This document shows, piece by piece, positions 8,419 through 22,400 of a DNA stretch of 26,729 nucleotides. The position numbers and the translations under genes are program-made. The notes below the pieces were generated by a model. That model had not been told where the DNA came from, ran no database searches, and saw nothing but the letters and a program-made list of their open reading frames with translations. Positions within the stretch are counted from its first letter, which is position 1, and each line of letters starts with the position of its first letter. The stretch lies in contig ATSW01004428.1 of the NCBI GenBank assembly GCA_000444245.1, positions 1-26,729 on the forward strand, read 5' to 3'. Origin of the DNA: Botryllus schlosseri (lineage: Eukaryota > Chordata > Ascidiacea > Stolidobranchia > Styelidae).

Positions 8419-10365
8419 AAAATGTTTTGTGACTCTTCTTTAAAAAGCTGGTTACTAACAAAAAGTCAGCATCTTCACGATCCCCAGGTTGAAAACCACC
8501 GGTATGGATACTTCATTTCTCGTCGATTGTATAGCAATGCATCCTGCATTTTTTGTAACGAGGATGTCCTTGATAGTGAATGTATGGTGAATTTTCAAAT
8601 CTGTATGCGATTTTGGACGGTGCCAAATGATGCAATATTGAAATGCTGAGAGTATTTGTTTTGTGTTGCCTATGGCACACTAGGTTTGCAACCAGACGGG
8701 CCGCGTCAGAGGTGTGAAATGCTGCCCGCATAGAAAATTTATGTGACAAGCGGGGAAAGTCCATTTTTAATGGCGTTTGTCTTGCAGAATAGGTTCCTAC
8801 TTTAGCTTGGCCTGATACGTTTGCACAAAGCTTAAGTTGGCTATGAGAAAACCAAAAACTATAACTAAATACACATATGGACACTTCGCTTAGTAAATTT
8901 TTGTGCTTTGTGTAATTTGCCCTTGGGTATTCATGATAGTTATGCGTTATCTGACACCAAATTTTATATATAAATGTCACGAACACAGCTGGCAATATCT
9001 AATGAGATGGTTGGCCTTGCATCTGCTATGTGTGGAAGTGTGGTCTTCGGTTACAAGTCTTAACCCTTTTGTAATTTTAAACTGGGGCTCGTCCCTGAAC
9101 TTTATCCATACCTGTTGTCATACCAAGTGTGACTAAGAACTGTTGGCTACTTGCTCCAAAATACATTGAGTAATTGTATTTGCAGTTGAAAATTATTATC
9201 TCTGCATAAATTCTAAATAGTTTTGTAAGAGTGATATTTCAATCATGAAGTCTGTCGGGTGAATGTTCACTTCGTAAATCCAGATTACACTATAATTTTC
9301 AATGATATGCATATTGTTTATAAGATTTCATTCAATGCTAGTATAACCTTGTGTAACCACATCATTTAGCACAAAAACATAATATTGCAAAACCTACAAA
9401 ATTTTTCGTTACTGCTTTCATACTGATCCCCTCTGCTTGATATTGATCAGGCATCCGGAATCTAATTACTAGTTTGTAGCATGTTCCATTGTGACTATGG
9501 CTGATCAATTGCAGGATTTCCTCATGTCACCTGCACCTGTTCCTGAGTACCTTCGCTCGGGGGAATCGTTGTTACTAATCCTACAAAATTGCATGCAAAG
9601 AAATTGATTGGTTTTCTTACACAACCCACATGCGATGTCATCACTCGTGTAATGAACAAATTGCAGACCAATAGAGATTTGTTTTCAAATTTTGTAATTG
9701 GATTCATCGTTGTCAATATTATCATGATCGCTTGATCAATCAGACTTTGCAATTTGTGGTTTAGTTAAGTAGCCTGTTTGTTTCTTGACAAACAGTTATT
9801 CCTTATGAAATTGATTTATATTCAGCAGTAAACAACAATAGTACGAAAAAATATTAATATCTGGATCAATAGTGATTTGTTTCTAATTACTAGCCCTCTT
9901 TTAATATCCCTATAGCCTACAGTATTTCATCTTGAAACAACCAGAACTGCTCTTGTATCTCTACAAGCTTCAGTACTTTCTGATCAATCTAAACTATTTA
10001 TAGACTTATGATTAGGAATGTTACCTTGCCTTGACAAATGTCTTCCAACAGATTGTCTCGTGCAACCTTATCTAAATGTTGTTACGCATTTTATTATTGC
10101 ACGTTTATTATTGACTTTATTCTATAAGGAGTGATATAGGCCTACTGAATTGGGTCATTTTTTTGTGTGCCAATAGTCTTTAATGTCGGTGGTTTTGTGG
10201 ACAGTGGATTTTTTGACTTCTGTGAATATGTGAATTGCGTATGCGTGTACGACGTACGTGAAAGGTGAATTGTTCTATTCTGGAAAGTGTGTAACTTTTT
10301 TAGCATACTCTAAGATTTGATATTTTTATACTGGTGTGGTGAGACAAGCAATTGTAAATCCTGCA
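8419..10365. other. Intergenic stretch upstream of MROH1
   Basis: No protein-like exon or RNA gene was found. The minus-strand 160-codon open stretch at 8513-8995 lacks family features and reads as chance. Around 8690-8760 short GGGCCGC and GCCCGC motifs recall hAT-type repeats but do not prove one. The last few hundred bases must hold the MROH1 promoter and leader. No TATA box stands out; an in-frame TGA at 10318-10320 precedes the chosen start. Confidence 0.4.
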
Positions 10366-10402
10366 ATGGACGGAGATGTTACCTCTCCGAGCCAAGTTAG
10401 TG
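10366..10402 (+). CDS. MROH1: MROH1 coding exon 1
   Basis: Thirty-seven coding bases (MDGDVTSPSQVS plus one base) end at donor GTAAGT (10403). The single leftover G joins CT from exon 2 to give Ala. The in-frame TGA at 10318 and the clean join to exon 2 support the ATG at 10366. A second Met in exon 2 (codon 14) is an alternative start. The intron that follows is 1443 nt. Confidence 0.7.
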
Positions 10403-13400
10403 GTAAGTACTGTTCTTTATTGCCCTGGTTATCATCCGTCAATATGCTATATGCCTTATAACCTACCAGCCTATATGTTTCATAACTTAATCAAATTTTC
10501 AGTAGTTGTATGTATCATGTATTACAAGCAATCATTTTATAACAATATTTTATTTGGAAGTTATAGGCTAAGAACAATGTCCAAATTGCAAAATTGTGAT
10601 TTGATTATTCCACTGGCTGCGTTGGCCTAATTCAGTAACATATTAGGCCAACTTCTGCTTTTGTGAGTATTGAATACAGTTCTCCCACTTTCTTGAAGTA
10701 CTCAAGTAGTTTTCTGCTACTTGTGGTCCTTACTCCAGTCAATCTAATTTCTTGCTACCTCTACTTCGTAATATTTTGTGATCTACTTACTTACTTTACA
10801 CTGAGTACCAACATTTAATTGTCATAAAAGGTAATTAAAGCTCAGAATTCTGTCATTCTTGGCATACAGGAGTGATAAATATGTTACCCCGAAAGTATCG
10901 ATTTATATAGTTAAGGTAGAGGACTGTGTGGTTTCGTTCACACCACATTTGTCGCCCATTGGAAATACTTCATCACAGTAAATATGGCCCATGATAATGT
11001 TTGAAACTACCGTTTTGCAATTCAGCAAGTTCCTATCATATCATAATCTAGCAGTCCATTGCGTGTCCTATTCTGGAAAAATGGAATCTCTTTTTTGAGC
11101 GTTTGACCTGTTTTAGCAGACCGCTGTTGAAACTCTCTGGACTAAAGACATGAAATATATCGTCCGCCTTTTAGAAGGAGTATTTGTATTTCTCTTTCAA
11201 TTCCCAGTATCAAACTTCGAGTTCTAATTAGTTTTTTTCTTTTGTCTGCAGAACATGCATGTTGAAGTATAAAAGCATGATACAATTGTTGATACACAAC
11301 GTTCTTTCCAATTCTCTACTAGTTGCTGACGGTTACCCCTGAGGAATGTCAGCCAAAAATATTCGGGTTCATTTCAATATAAATATAGGCCTAGGCTACT
11401 AGGTATTCAATTGGATGAAAGCGAGTGTAGCAATGGCTCTATTTTACGAAAATTCAGCTTCACTATATGGCATTTTTATTATCCCCATATCTTTTATTAA
11501 CGTACCCAAATCGCGCAAAGTATTAACAACGTATCTGATAAAACCTCTCAGTATTGCTCTTTGACTAAACTACAGACCTTATAATAGGAAAGAGGGAGCC
11601 ATGCAATGATATTTTCTAAAACGGGGTGCTCAAATAAACAAAAGACAAATCTTCTTCTTTTGACTTAGTATCAAGTGTATATGTAAAAATTATCGAGTTC
11701 GTGATGTCTGCTCGCAGTTCACTTGATCTTCTTCGTAATACACTTAATTTTGAAAGGTACAGCAGTTAACTAATGGCATCTTCATATTCTGATATATAGG
11801 CCTACTGGTATCGCTGGATGTACGCATTCTTATTACTATTTTCAGCTATGGCGAGCGCGCTGATTGCATCCGCCGCCGATAAAAGCCCAGAAGTACAGGG
11901 GACTGTAGTAGTCGCTCTCACAAAACTTGGCAAGCACCAGCACGCCGTGGTGTTAGGTGCATTGCGACAATATATTTTGAACACACCGAAGGTACGTCTA
12001 AGTTTTTTAACTGCTAGTATTCAATGAATTGATTACAATTAATTATTTTGCAGTTGGAATTGAATCACAGAATTATTCTGCTACGGTCCATGAATCACAT
12101 TCTGGAGGAAGTTATTCCTGACACCGAAATCAATGTCAATCTCGCTAGGGATTTGATTACGATGGCGTTGGACGATATGACTAAATCAAAGGTACCTTAC
12201 GCAGTATTCTTTGGAGTTCATCTCTTGTAAAATTGGATTGCGTTATTTTTCAGAAACTTGTTTCTGAGTGGCAGTCTGCCGCTAGCGATATATTGGTGAC
12301 GTTAGGCACAGCCTTTGTCAATGAAGTGATGGAAAATCTGTTGAAAAAACTTGTTCCCGGAACTCTTCCGCATTTTTTTGTGGTTAAGAGTCTGGGCAAT
12401 CTGGCTGTCGCAAACGGTAAGTTGTTCTGATTATTTATATAATTATGACGATTATTTTTTCGACATTGCAAAAAAATGTCAAAAGTTTGTCAAAATTGTA
12501 GCGTTGAGTCAAGAATAGTCAAAATTGTTTACAAAGTCAATATTTTTTTGCAAACTGCATTTCATTGGTGTCGCAGAGGTTGAACTTTTCATTTGACATT
12601 TTGTACCTTGTGGCCTACGTTACAGGCTTACTGTTGTAGATGGCCCATTGTCTAGTCATTTTGAATCAGCAACCATCGCATAAAACAAATAAGTTGACGT
12701 GGCATGATAATCAACACACCTAAAAATGAGTAAAATTTTTAGTGGGTGCAAAGTTTTTCCAACTTGCGCTGATATCGCACTGAATCTGAAACTTGACAGC
12801 CTGGTGGACTTTGGTTTTTGTATCACATTGGTTTTAAACGTTTGGGCGGACCATGAGATGTTATCAAAACTCAGAATTTGGTAGACAACATTGTGTGTCA
12901 CTGACACTCGAGCAGTATACACAGAACTTCAATGTTGCCAGTAAACAACTGCTTCTGTTAAACGTTTTTCATTATTTTTGCCAAGATACTTTGTAAGGAC
13001 ATTCAGTTCCAACCAAAAATGTAGAAAAGTACTACAATTTCCACATTATGTGCAGCAATGCCTAATTTAAATAATTGAGTGCAAAATTTTGTCAAAATAA
13101 AGTTTTGTCCAAAAATGATCGCTCTCGAATGTATGCCTGTGGAATTTTGTTAATGGAGTTTTCTGTAGATGTTAACAGCATTGATTGTTTCATATTTTAT
13201 CAAATATATATTCCGAATCTGAATTATGTAGGCCCTCTATCGCCCAGTGTTGATTAGGTCAGTCATAAGAGTAATCTGAACATGAGATTGATGTCGAAAG
13301 GGATTTAGTTTGTTCTGAGCATTTGGTTGACAAATAACCATTATGAAATTCCGAAATCGTCAGAGTACTGAAGTAGGTTTTTCTCATTAGCTATATTTTT

Positions 13401-16400
13401 TAATACTTCCACTTGGCCACTTGTATATAACTGCTTTTTATGTAGAACTCTATAAAGTGGAAAGTAGTTTTGGGATGTTTTCACACAGTAAGTGAATATA
13501 TTTTTGGAAATCGCAGCTATTTGTAGCGGCATTTGTAATTTTTTGTTTGTTGTAAAGATGCACCCTGTAACTTCAAAAGTAGCCTTGTGCAACCGGCTGC
13601 CAAAAGTATGCGGCGTCTTGACAAAATCTAGGCTACTTTATTCGAGTAGTCTTCAAATCTTCATTTTCCGCTTCCACTTATTCAAATTTTACATGTCTTC
13701 GGAATCGGTAGGCTACTTTGCTTCAACTCGAGTGCCAACATTAATTTCTCCGATCTCCTCAGTTTACATAGCACTGGCCTGAATGTATGCCTAATCATAA
13801 CAAAAATCATACTCTGTATGGTGATGAATGATGTCATAGTTTCCTTCCCAGTTCATCATACTCTTAATCCTGTTCCTACAAATCTTGCTGCTCCATAGAT
13901 TTTAAATGTTATAATTCGAGATCCAAGCATATTCCTATTATACATTGTGTGGATGTATGATGTTACACAGATAGTGCTTAACTATTGGGGGCATAAGCCA
14001 ATTTACGGTGGGGTGAGTACGGTTTGATAAATGGGTCATAAAATAGAAAAGGTCTTAAAACCACAGTGTAATACCAATAGTTTATTCCTTATCGGATGCT
14101 CAAACCACCTTATTTGAACTACTTACCAAGAGATACAGCCTATATATGGATTTGTATGGACCATTTCAGCTGCTACTGTGTGGGATTAGTCATTATAATT
14201 TGTAAATCAATCATGAGGATGCATTTTACACTTTTTAATAGTTGCTATGGGCGATTCACTAATAAGATTCTACTACGGTATTCATCATGCAAAATGATAG
14301 GCGTACTGTACCCATTTTACAAAATTTATTTCTGCTGTTAATGTTTTTGTCTATTTTTAATCGCTACTTGCACTGGTATATGAGGGGTCTTAGTGTCTGC
14401 GTTAGTGACCTGTTTTGAACAACTGGCATTGTTACATTATAGTTCATTTTGTAGTTTTCAAAATGGTGCCCTATCTCAGTCACCTGCTGACCGTCTTCAT
14501 GCCAATGTTGGGACTTGCTAAACAGGATAATATGCGGTGAGTGCAATATTAATAGAATATAAATTATTTATGGACTACAGGCAAAATGCTCTGCCTGCTA
14601 GTCCTGGTTCTAGTTTTTTTGTTGTTGTTTGCATTACCAGTATAAGTTTGTCAAGTGTAAAATTTTGATGCTTGCCTGCTTGCTACATCAATGTCGGTCA
14701 TTTAAATCAGGTCTCTCAAACACGCTGCCTATGGGATCATTTTGTGCAGCCCGTGTGGCATTTCGGATTTTGAAGTACCATTAGAGGATATTGAACTGTT
14801 ATGAGGAATAGTAATGTATAATGAGGTTGTAGCTTGCGTTGCGCAGCATATTTGGCTATATAAGCCTGTCGGTGGCAATGAAAACTACTGGCATTCTGTT
14901 CCTCCTTCATGTATAGTTAGTAGTTAGGCCTACATCCTGCGGCACCTTGGGTCTCTTTATCCATGTTATTACGGTATGGCCAATTAGAGGTGGCGAGCAA
15001 GGTGGTGGTAAGTGTGCGCTCCTCAGCTGTAACACCAATGGATTCTACGGCGATTGAACAGTTCTATGACTATGACACATTATTCATTATATCCAAGTTG
15101 TTATTGATCTGTTCCAATATTCGGAGGTAAATTTAACGCTGATTTAATTTGTTTTTAGTAATGACATGACATGATCAATAGCATAGTTATCAGGACCATG
15201 CCCGAAACCCAGATTAGGCTGTGCTGCTCCAATGCTCTGATATCAGATCAATCTTTGTTAAATTCCAAAATATTCTACCTATAATTGTGGCACGTCGAAT
15301 GTCCGCTACTGCAACATGTAATAATATAATGTATTTAAAAACAAATATATATCTAGGCTAGAATATCATTCGTACATAAATTCAGTGCTACAATCCCGCT
15401 AATTAAATAGTTACATCACAGACAAGTTGGAGTTCAATCACATGCTAAAGCATAATTAATGATTTTTGAGTTCATTCCGGTCTTAATCAATAGTATTTTG
15501 ATAGAATTCGGTGAGGATCTGGACTGATGCGCCATAAATTTAATTCAATTTATTAGGCCTATTAGCAATTTACTCATTTCAATACAAACAAGATTGAGAT
15601 ACAATGGAAGGATAGGAAGGTGTCAAAACGACTGGGAGTAGTCTTTGTCATCAGACACCCACCTGGGCCTAGGCGATGTGTAAAGGAAGCATGCAGACCT
15701 AATGAAAAGTAANAGACAGAGTTAATATAATAGGACATGTGACAAAAAGAGGTGGCATGTGTCGGAAGGCGAGATTGATATGTCAGTTTGTGGTCCGGTA
15801 AACTTGAGAGCTGACTAATATTGATTATATTGTATTAACTTTGATAATTGTTCCTTGTATCAGGTATTTGGCTTATTTTGGTTATTAGTTGCACACTGTA
15901 AATGAATTCCAACTGTTGTGTGTGTGATAATGCTGATATTTCGGTACAGATGGGTGTTTTCTAAATGCCTCGGGCAATTTGCCGAAGCGATTTTGGAATA
16001 TGTGATGAATTTGGAAAAAGCCCCCGACCCGTCCATTACCAGAAACACATTCTCGAGCGAATTATTTGCAGCCTACAACGTATTGTACAACGCTTGGGTG
16101 CTGACTAGAGAAACCAAGGTAGGTTATCGTCATAATTTAATGCTTTCAATCCACTGTAACTTGGAGGAATTTTAGCTGGATGGGGCAGAGATATTCGAAG
16201 AAGAACATGGAAATTTTCACTCCCATTATTCCATGCTTATCTATCTTCACAGATGTGCTTTATACACTGTTTATTAATCTGCAATTCAAACTTCTAGTGG
16301 TACAGAACTTCGGTGTCACAGCAAACAATACAATCAAGTCCTTCACTGAAGTAACATTTGGCAGTATGCACACTGTTTATATTGTTTGGGCAATCTGTAA

Positions 16401-19400
16401 ATCTCAATATATCCCACGAGATGAACTACATGTTGATTTGGATGTATGTATCAATATAGAAAGGTATTGGTGGAAGACGAAGAGCAATAGTCATGTTATA
16501 GTCGAATGTAATTCTGATTTCTCAATACTCATGATGCAACACAAATAGGTTTGGCCGCGCACGTGCTTGGTTGTAATGTTTACTGTAGAACAATAGTCTG
16601 GCGGTGTCTTCATCATTGCTATTATTAGGAATGCTTTGTCTTTAAATCCTCGTCAATCCTAAATGATTTTGAAAATGATGCTGCATATTTCTGTGATCGA
16701 CTTCCATCTTTATTGTAAATAGTCAAATCGGACTCTCTCTTGAAACGTATTCTACTATTCAAAATTTAATTTATACAGAAATTATAAGTGGAAAGTAGGC
16801 TTAACCTGTCTTTTCAATGAAGTTTGGTTAACGCTATTTTGCAAATGTTGTGACTTGAAATGGACACAGCCAGTAGTGGGTTGATTACAGTAGCAATTAT
16901 CCAAAATATGACTAGAATTGTACAAATGTACCGGCATATTAATATTAATCAATATTCAAGCATGACAGAGACGAAATTATGGTTTTTCATGAATATATTT
17001 CTTCCACATTTTCACATTTAACACTGTCACAGAATGAGCTTGACTCGTAGTTCAAATCTTAAAACTAAGGATAGACTCTGGTACACTCAAAACCACAAAC
17101 ATCCGTTTCAATAAATTGTGTGGTTAATTTTACTGATCTAATTTCATTGTTAGTTTTGTCCGGAATATTGCTTGCTATTTTATTCAGTGCGGTGAGGTGA
17201 ATAGTACGGCTGACTGACTGATTTGATCTAGAATTGAGTATATTAAGCTTCAAGGCCAGTACCCGAATAGCCAACCATTTATTATAACAGTGTATATAGT
17301 AGCCTAAAAGGGAATTGCAAAGTTGAAATTTCCATGCAATGAATGTGAAAATCAGCCCAGTTACACAATCAAAGTCAATATTTCTATAGTTGTTAACCAT
17401 ATCTTAACAGACCATATAACAGCTACGTAAAAGGCCATTTTTGTCACGATATATGTTTACGATGCTGAGAAAAGGCCAAATCAGGTTTGAAGTTATCCAG
17501 GGTGGAAAGAAAGTGTCAAAATGATAATTTCTGGTGATTATAGAGTTCTTTATCACAGGGGCTGTATAGTTTATTTACTCTTAAAAAGAGACTCAGTTAC
17601 TCGACCGAAATCGTTACTATACTCGCCTCAGATGTGAGTAATCAAATGGCCGGGCCCAGCCATAAGGGCATTCATTATGGACATTGGTCGAAGATGTTTT
17701 TAGATCTTGAACTGCACCTTGAATGAACGTCGGCTGTGAAATTTTCGTTACTAATACAGCATACCGGTACTCTACTCTTACACAATCCATTACAAGTGTC
17801 ATCGCGTAATGTTTGCTTTCGTTCTGTTTTTGGTCATCAAATCTTGTCTCCCGCGATAAAAAGCAATACTCGCGCCGGGCTGTTTGACTTGTGAAGCGGG
17901 CGACGTGATTATTAATAGGTCACCGATTAAATACGATCTGTTGGTTTTCAATCAATATTCGAAATAGCCGTTACTAACGTATACAACGTTCTTTGATATC
18001 GTGTTGGCAGAGATAAAACGAAATATACATTTTCATGTCCAATCTGGCACTGAAATGCTCAAGTCTTTGTCCAATTTTTGGGTATTTTGTTTTGGAAGTC
18101 CTATGGAAATTTGAGATCATTCAAACTTTCAGTGTCTGGAATCAAAAGTAATGTTTTAGTGCAATTTTTCAATCCTTGGCATAGTTAGAGGAGGTTACCT
18201 TCAAATTACACCACTACTAGTTTCGAAGCAACTTTTGTTTACCGGTGCTATCAAAATTATTATTTCTTATAAGATATGGCAGTACAAGATAGTGTATCTA
18301 GTATATAATAATATGTCTCATGCATCAAAAACTATGAAGTTTTAGGGATGTATTTAGCCAAAAGAGTCTTATAGGTATTAGACGTGGATATGACAGGCTC
18401 AACCGTTTATGGGTAGGCTTGAAGTTGCACAGTAACCTACATTCTCTGATGCAATAATGTTTTGGCTACACATCACAATCGCACATAAATATCCTTTCAT
18501 CTTTTAAATGACATAGGCATGGCCGCGACGGACATGGAACATCCACAATCATTTTCTTGCCCGTATTCCTCATTTAGGGACCTAGCCCGGCTAAGATTTA
18601 GGCCGATAGGTCGCATTCTAGAGAAACATGCTTATACATTTCCAGAAACAGTTATCTTTAAAGATATTTGATCAAAAATTTCTCTGAATAAATTGTTTGG
18701 AAAACTTTCTTCAGCTCCGTTGTTCTGTGGTGGATGCTTTGGGCAAGATAACGATGCTACTAGACATGGAAAAGCTAGAGGAGCAGGCGCCCAAGCTCGT
18801 GTCTTTGCTGGTGTCCTTGTACAGGAAGTAAGATAACGCTGTTACAAGATCGTACTCGGTCAAAATAATGATTTCCTGCGTCGACAGACAGCCGAATGAT
18901 CCGCATCCCATTACGAAGGCGTTATGCGACGTTATCACTGCTACGACGGATGCGCAAATTAAAGTTCTCGATTTGAATTTGGACGCCCTAGTTACGGTGC
19001 TACATGGACATGTAAGACCTTAATTATTTTATTGCTATACTAGTATTTGGTGAGACTCTTTGTGTGAGGTACAGAACTTCGGTATGCAATTGATTAATCT
19101 ATTTATATTGAATTGAACCCAGTAGCGATTTTTTAGTGACTCGATGTGACTTTCAGAGTCAACTTTTGTATCGACTTCACTTGTACTCGAGTCTTTGTGT
19201 ATGACTCGAGACTAGGACGGCCAAGACATACATTTCATTGTAACTTCGAACAATAGTAAAGTTACTGCATTATTGGTATTTCGTCTATCAGTCCTGATAC
19301 TTGTAAAATAGAGCCAGTAACGATTAAGTCTGGGGATAATTACGATATTATGAATGCGAGCCATTCTATATCACTCCAGCCCAGCTGACAAAAGTGGATT

Positions 19401-22400
19401 GAACCCGATTGAACTGAAAACTGAGCANTGAACATAATGACTTGGACTCGGACTCGAGTCAAAACACTGTGACTTGGACACGACCCTCTACTAGCTGACT
19501 TGGTGTCGGACTTGAATCGGTGGTGAATTGAAAATGACTCGACATGACGCGAGTCGGAACCTTGTGACTTGGTTACAACCCTGTCGGCAAGTAGAGAATT
19601 GAACAGAGCTTTCTGTATCTACGATTGTATCACCAAATATGACGTCACTGGCATAAAAATTCAAATAATCGAGGCGAGCAGATGGCTCAAGCTCAATTAG
19701 ATTATCTAAAAATCTAGAAATAATGGCCGAAAAGCGAATCATAAGAATTAATGATTGCGAAATTTAAAAGTAATTATTACTGTTTTGATGTCAAAATACT
19801 TGATGATCTAATAGTCGACTCAAAGCTTACTTACTGACTCGGAATCATAGCATCCAAGTATGCGATTTTGCTCAGCCCTAATTCTATCGCTTGATCCCGT
19901 TTCGCAGATATGCAACGGAAATGGAGAGAAAAATCAAAAGAACTTCAACGAGGTGTTGCGGTGCTTCAGCATTTTGGGTGCGTATTCCAACATTCAAATT
20001 CTCTATGAATGTCTGACGGTAAATTCTGTATCAATGTCTGCAGCTGTTCTATACAACGAGATGCTGGTCAATTACATGCTGGCCCGCGTGGACGCCAGGG
20101 ACGAAAGGGTTCGAATCGGATGTCTAGTTATTTTGAGACACCTCATCAATTCGGCGCGTGAGTTGTTTGGAATTTGTAGTTCTACTTTTGATGAGTGGTT
20201 GGCAGCCGTACCAGGCTTACCAGCATCAGACAGAAAATTTTTCATTAGAAATGGTGAAACCTGCTTTCGATGATACTCGAGTAGGAGGGAGTGAAATTGC
20301 GTTTAATTACCATAGGTGGTTAATAGACAGTAAGTAGCCTACTCAAGTAGATTTGCCTGCTTTTACCACTCGAGGTTTTTAGGGAAAATTATTTAATTGA
20401 AAAGTAGAATATAGTTCAGGGATAGGTTTGCATCACTTGTATGAGTGGAATTGTCATTGGAACCCCATGAAATACAACCCAATATCAGTTTTTTGTAGGC
20501 CTACTCACTATTTTCACTACTTAAGAGGCTATATTTTAGGCTACCTGAAAAATAGTTACTTTAACTAGTAATTGAGTGATTTGTTTCTAATGCTACTGAA
20601 GCATAAAGCTGATTACTTTGACTCANGTCTATTGGTTTCAACATAAGTAGTCGTTTTAGAGGCAGACCTTTCAAGTCGAAATAAATAGGTTGGATGTGGT
20701 ATGGATGTCTTGTCATGTATGTTCGAAGGTTGAAGTGGTGAAGATTTCATTTGAAAAAAGCATCATCAAAGTATTATGAAAATTACAGTAGTTGGCAATC
20801 AAATCAACTCAACGTGAATGCACAAAATCTATGTAGTTTTGCCTGAATCCTGGTGATATGTAAAGAAATATTTTCTTTTTGCCACACCGCAGGGAAATAA
20901 ACATATCAATAAGATGACCAATGTGACAAAGCATGACGAAACAGTCATAATCCATAAAAAACACAGGCATTTAAATTCTCAATGCATCAATGGCAATAAC
21001 ACAAGGTCATAATTTTACTGTACAACAAGTCACAAGTGAAATCATCCAATTCATTTTGCTAGGCATGCATAGGATGTCTCTATTCAAGATTGAGTCTCGT
21101 GTAATTTCATTTTTCAGCTGCACAGATGAGTCAGAGGAAGGACGTTATCATAGTTGGACTCACAAAGGTGTTGGTGGAAACGAGCAACAAAGTCAAGCAG
21201 CATTTGACCCGGGTATGTCTCAATTGCTTGAGGCCTGTCTAACGCCAACTAAATCATAGTTATCCAACTTCTAAACTCCAGCGTCCCAATTTTTTTGTAG
21301 AAGAATTTCGCAGCAAGCTAATCTGTAACAGGATTAGAATCTCGATTGAACTCTCTAGTCAAACACACTCCCTACATTTGGATNCTAATGGGGGATGCTA
21401 TCTTTGCATTGACTTTTCCTAAAACAATCCTGGCTTCTTATATCTCACTTATAATCATATTTAGACTCTAGTCTTAGTGACCTGATGGAAGATGTCTCAT
21501 AAACCATATTGCCTACTTAACATTGTAAACAAGTAAAACACTGAATTTAACATTGCAAAGCAATGTAAATGATTATTTATTAGGTCACCCAACAATGTGT
21601 GACAGAACCTTGGTCTCAATTGACACATAAATGCTAGAATCACTGTAGTAGGCCTAGGCCTATATATTGTAATCAGGGCACTTTAGCACTTCATCGCTAC
21701 CTTTCACCCTCAAAACTTCTGTGTCAGTATGAAAACCCTGTTGCACAAAGTTACGAATGGTCAAGTAGTGACCAACCCACACAATAGTCACAAAGCGCTG
21801 TGAAATAGTCAGTTCCCAGAAATATGTTATTTTTTAGTTTGGGTATCTCAGCAATCAAATATTATTATTTAACTCTGGTCATTTATCCCTGCACCCTGTT
21901 CATAGCAATGATGTAAATCCATGCAATCTATTTTTTTTCAGGTAATCTCTGCCATGGCGACGCACAGTTTCCTGCTTCAAGAAGGCGGCGAAAAGTTTGT
22001 GGAATTCATAGTTAAGCAATGTGCTTATAAAGCACCTGATAAACCTTCAAGTACTGTCAAGTCCCAAAGCTTTTCCGAGTGTCAATGATATCAGTTGTGC
22101 CAATTACCCTTTTAGACTTGGTCGGACAGTCGGAACAAGATATCGCCAACGACGTAGCTTTGCAGGGCATGTGTGACGATGTACTGTATCTGATGACGAC
22201 TACCATCGAAGGCATGGATGTCGTAAGTAGCTTGATACCGCAAGTCATTGATGCATTGCTCAAAGCAGCACATACCAAATCCTACCAAAACTGCTTGAAG
22301 TATCTGTAGGAAAAAGTGGTATACAAGGTAGTAGGTTAGTAGCTTGAGATTGACAACATCAAATCATACAGGTATCGAAACTGGCTCTAAGATTTGCACC

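Noticed and set aside
8513-8995. 160-codon open stretch on the minus strand
   Set aside because: It has no recognisable domain, it overlaps the possible GC-box repeat material near 8690-8760, and no splice or promoter context supports it. Length alone is compatible with chance.
16180-16548. 122-codon open stretch just after MROH1 exon 6
   Set aside because: It lies inside intron 6, is not in the MROH1 frame after the exon 6 donor, and exons 6 and 7 join directly in the vertebrate protein.
20019-20043. GTAAAT..CTGCAG as an alternative intron in the exon 9-10 region
   Set aside because: It would be only 25 nt, far below the 60-66 nt minimum seen elsewhere in the gene, and would leave extra residues relative to the vertebrate protein.
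20107-20118. GGGTTCGAATCGG, resembling a tRNA T-arm
   Set aside because: It is inside MROH1 exon 10 coding sequence (RVRIG) and no cloverleaf forms around it.
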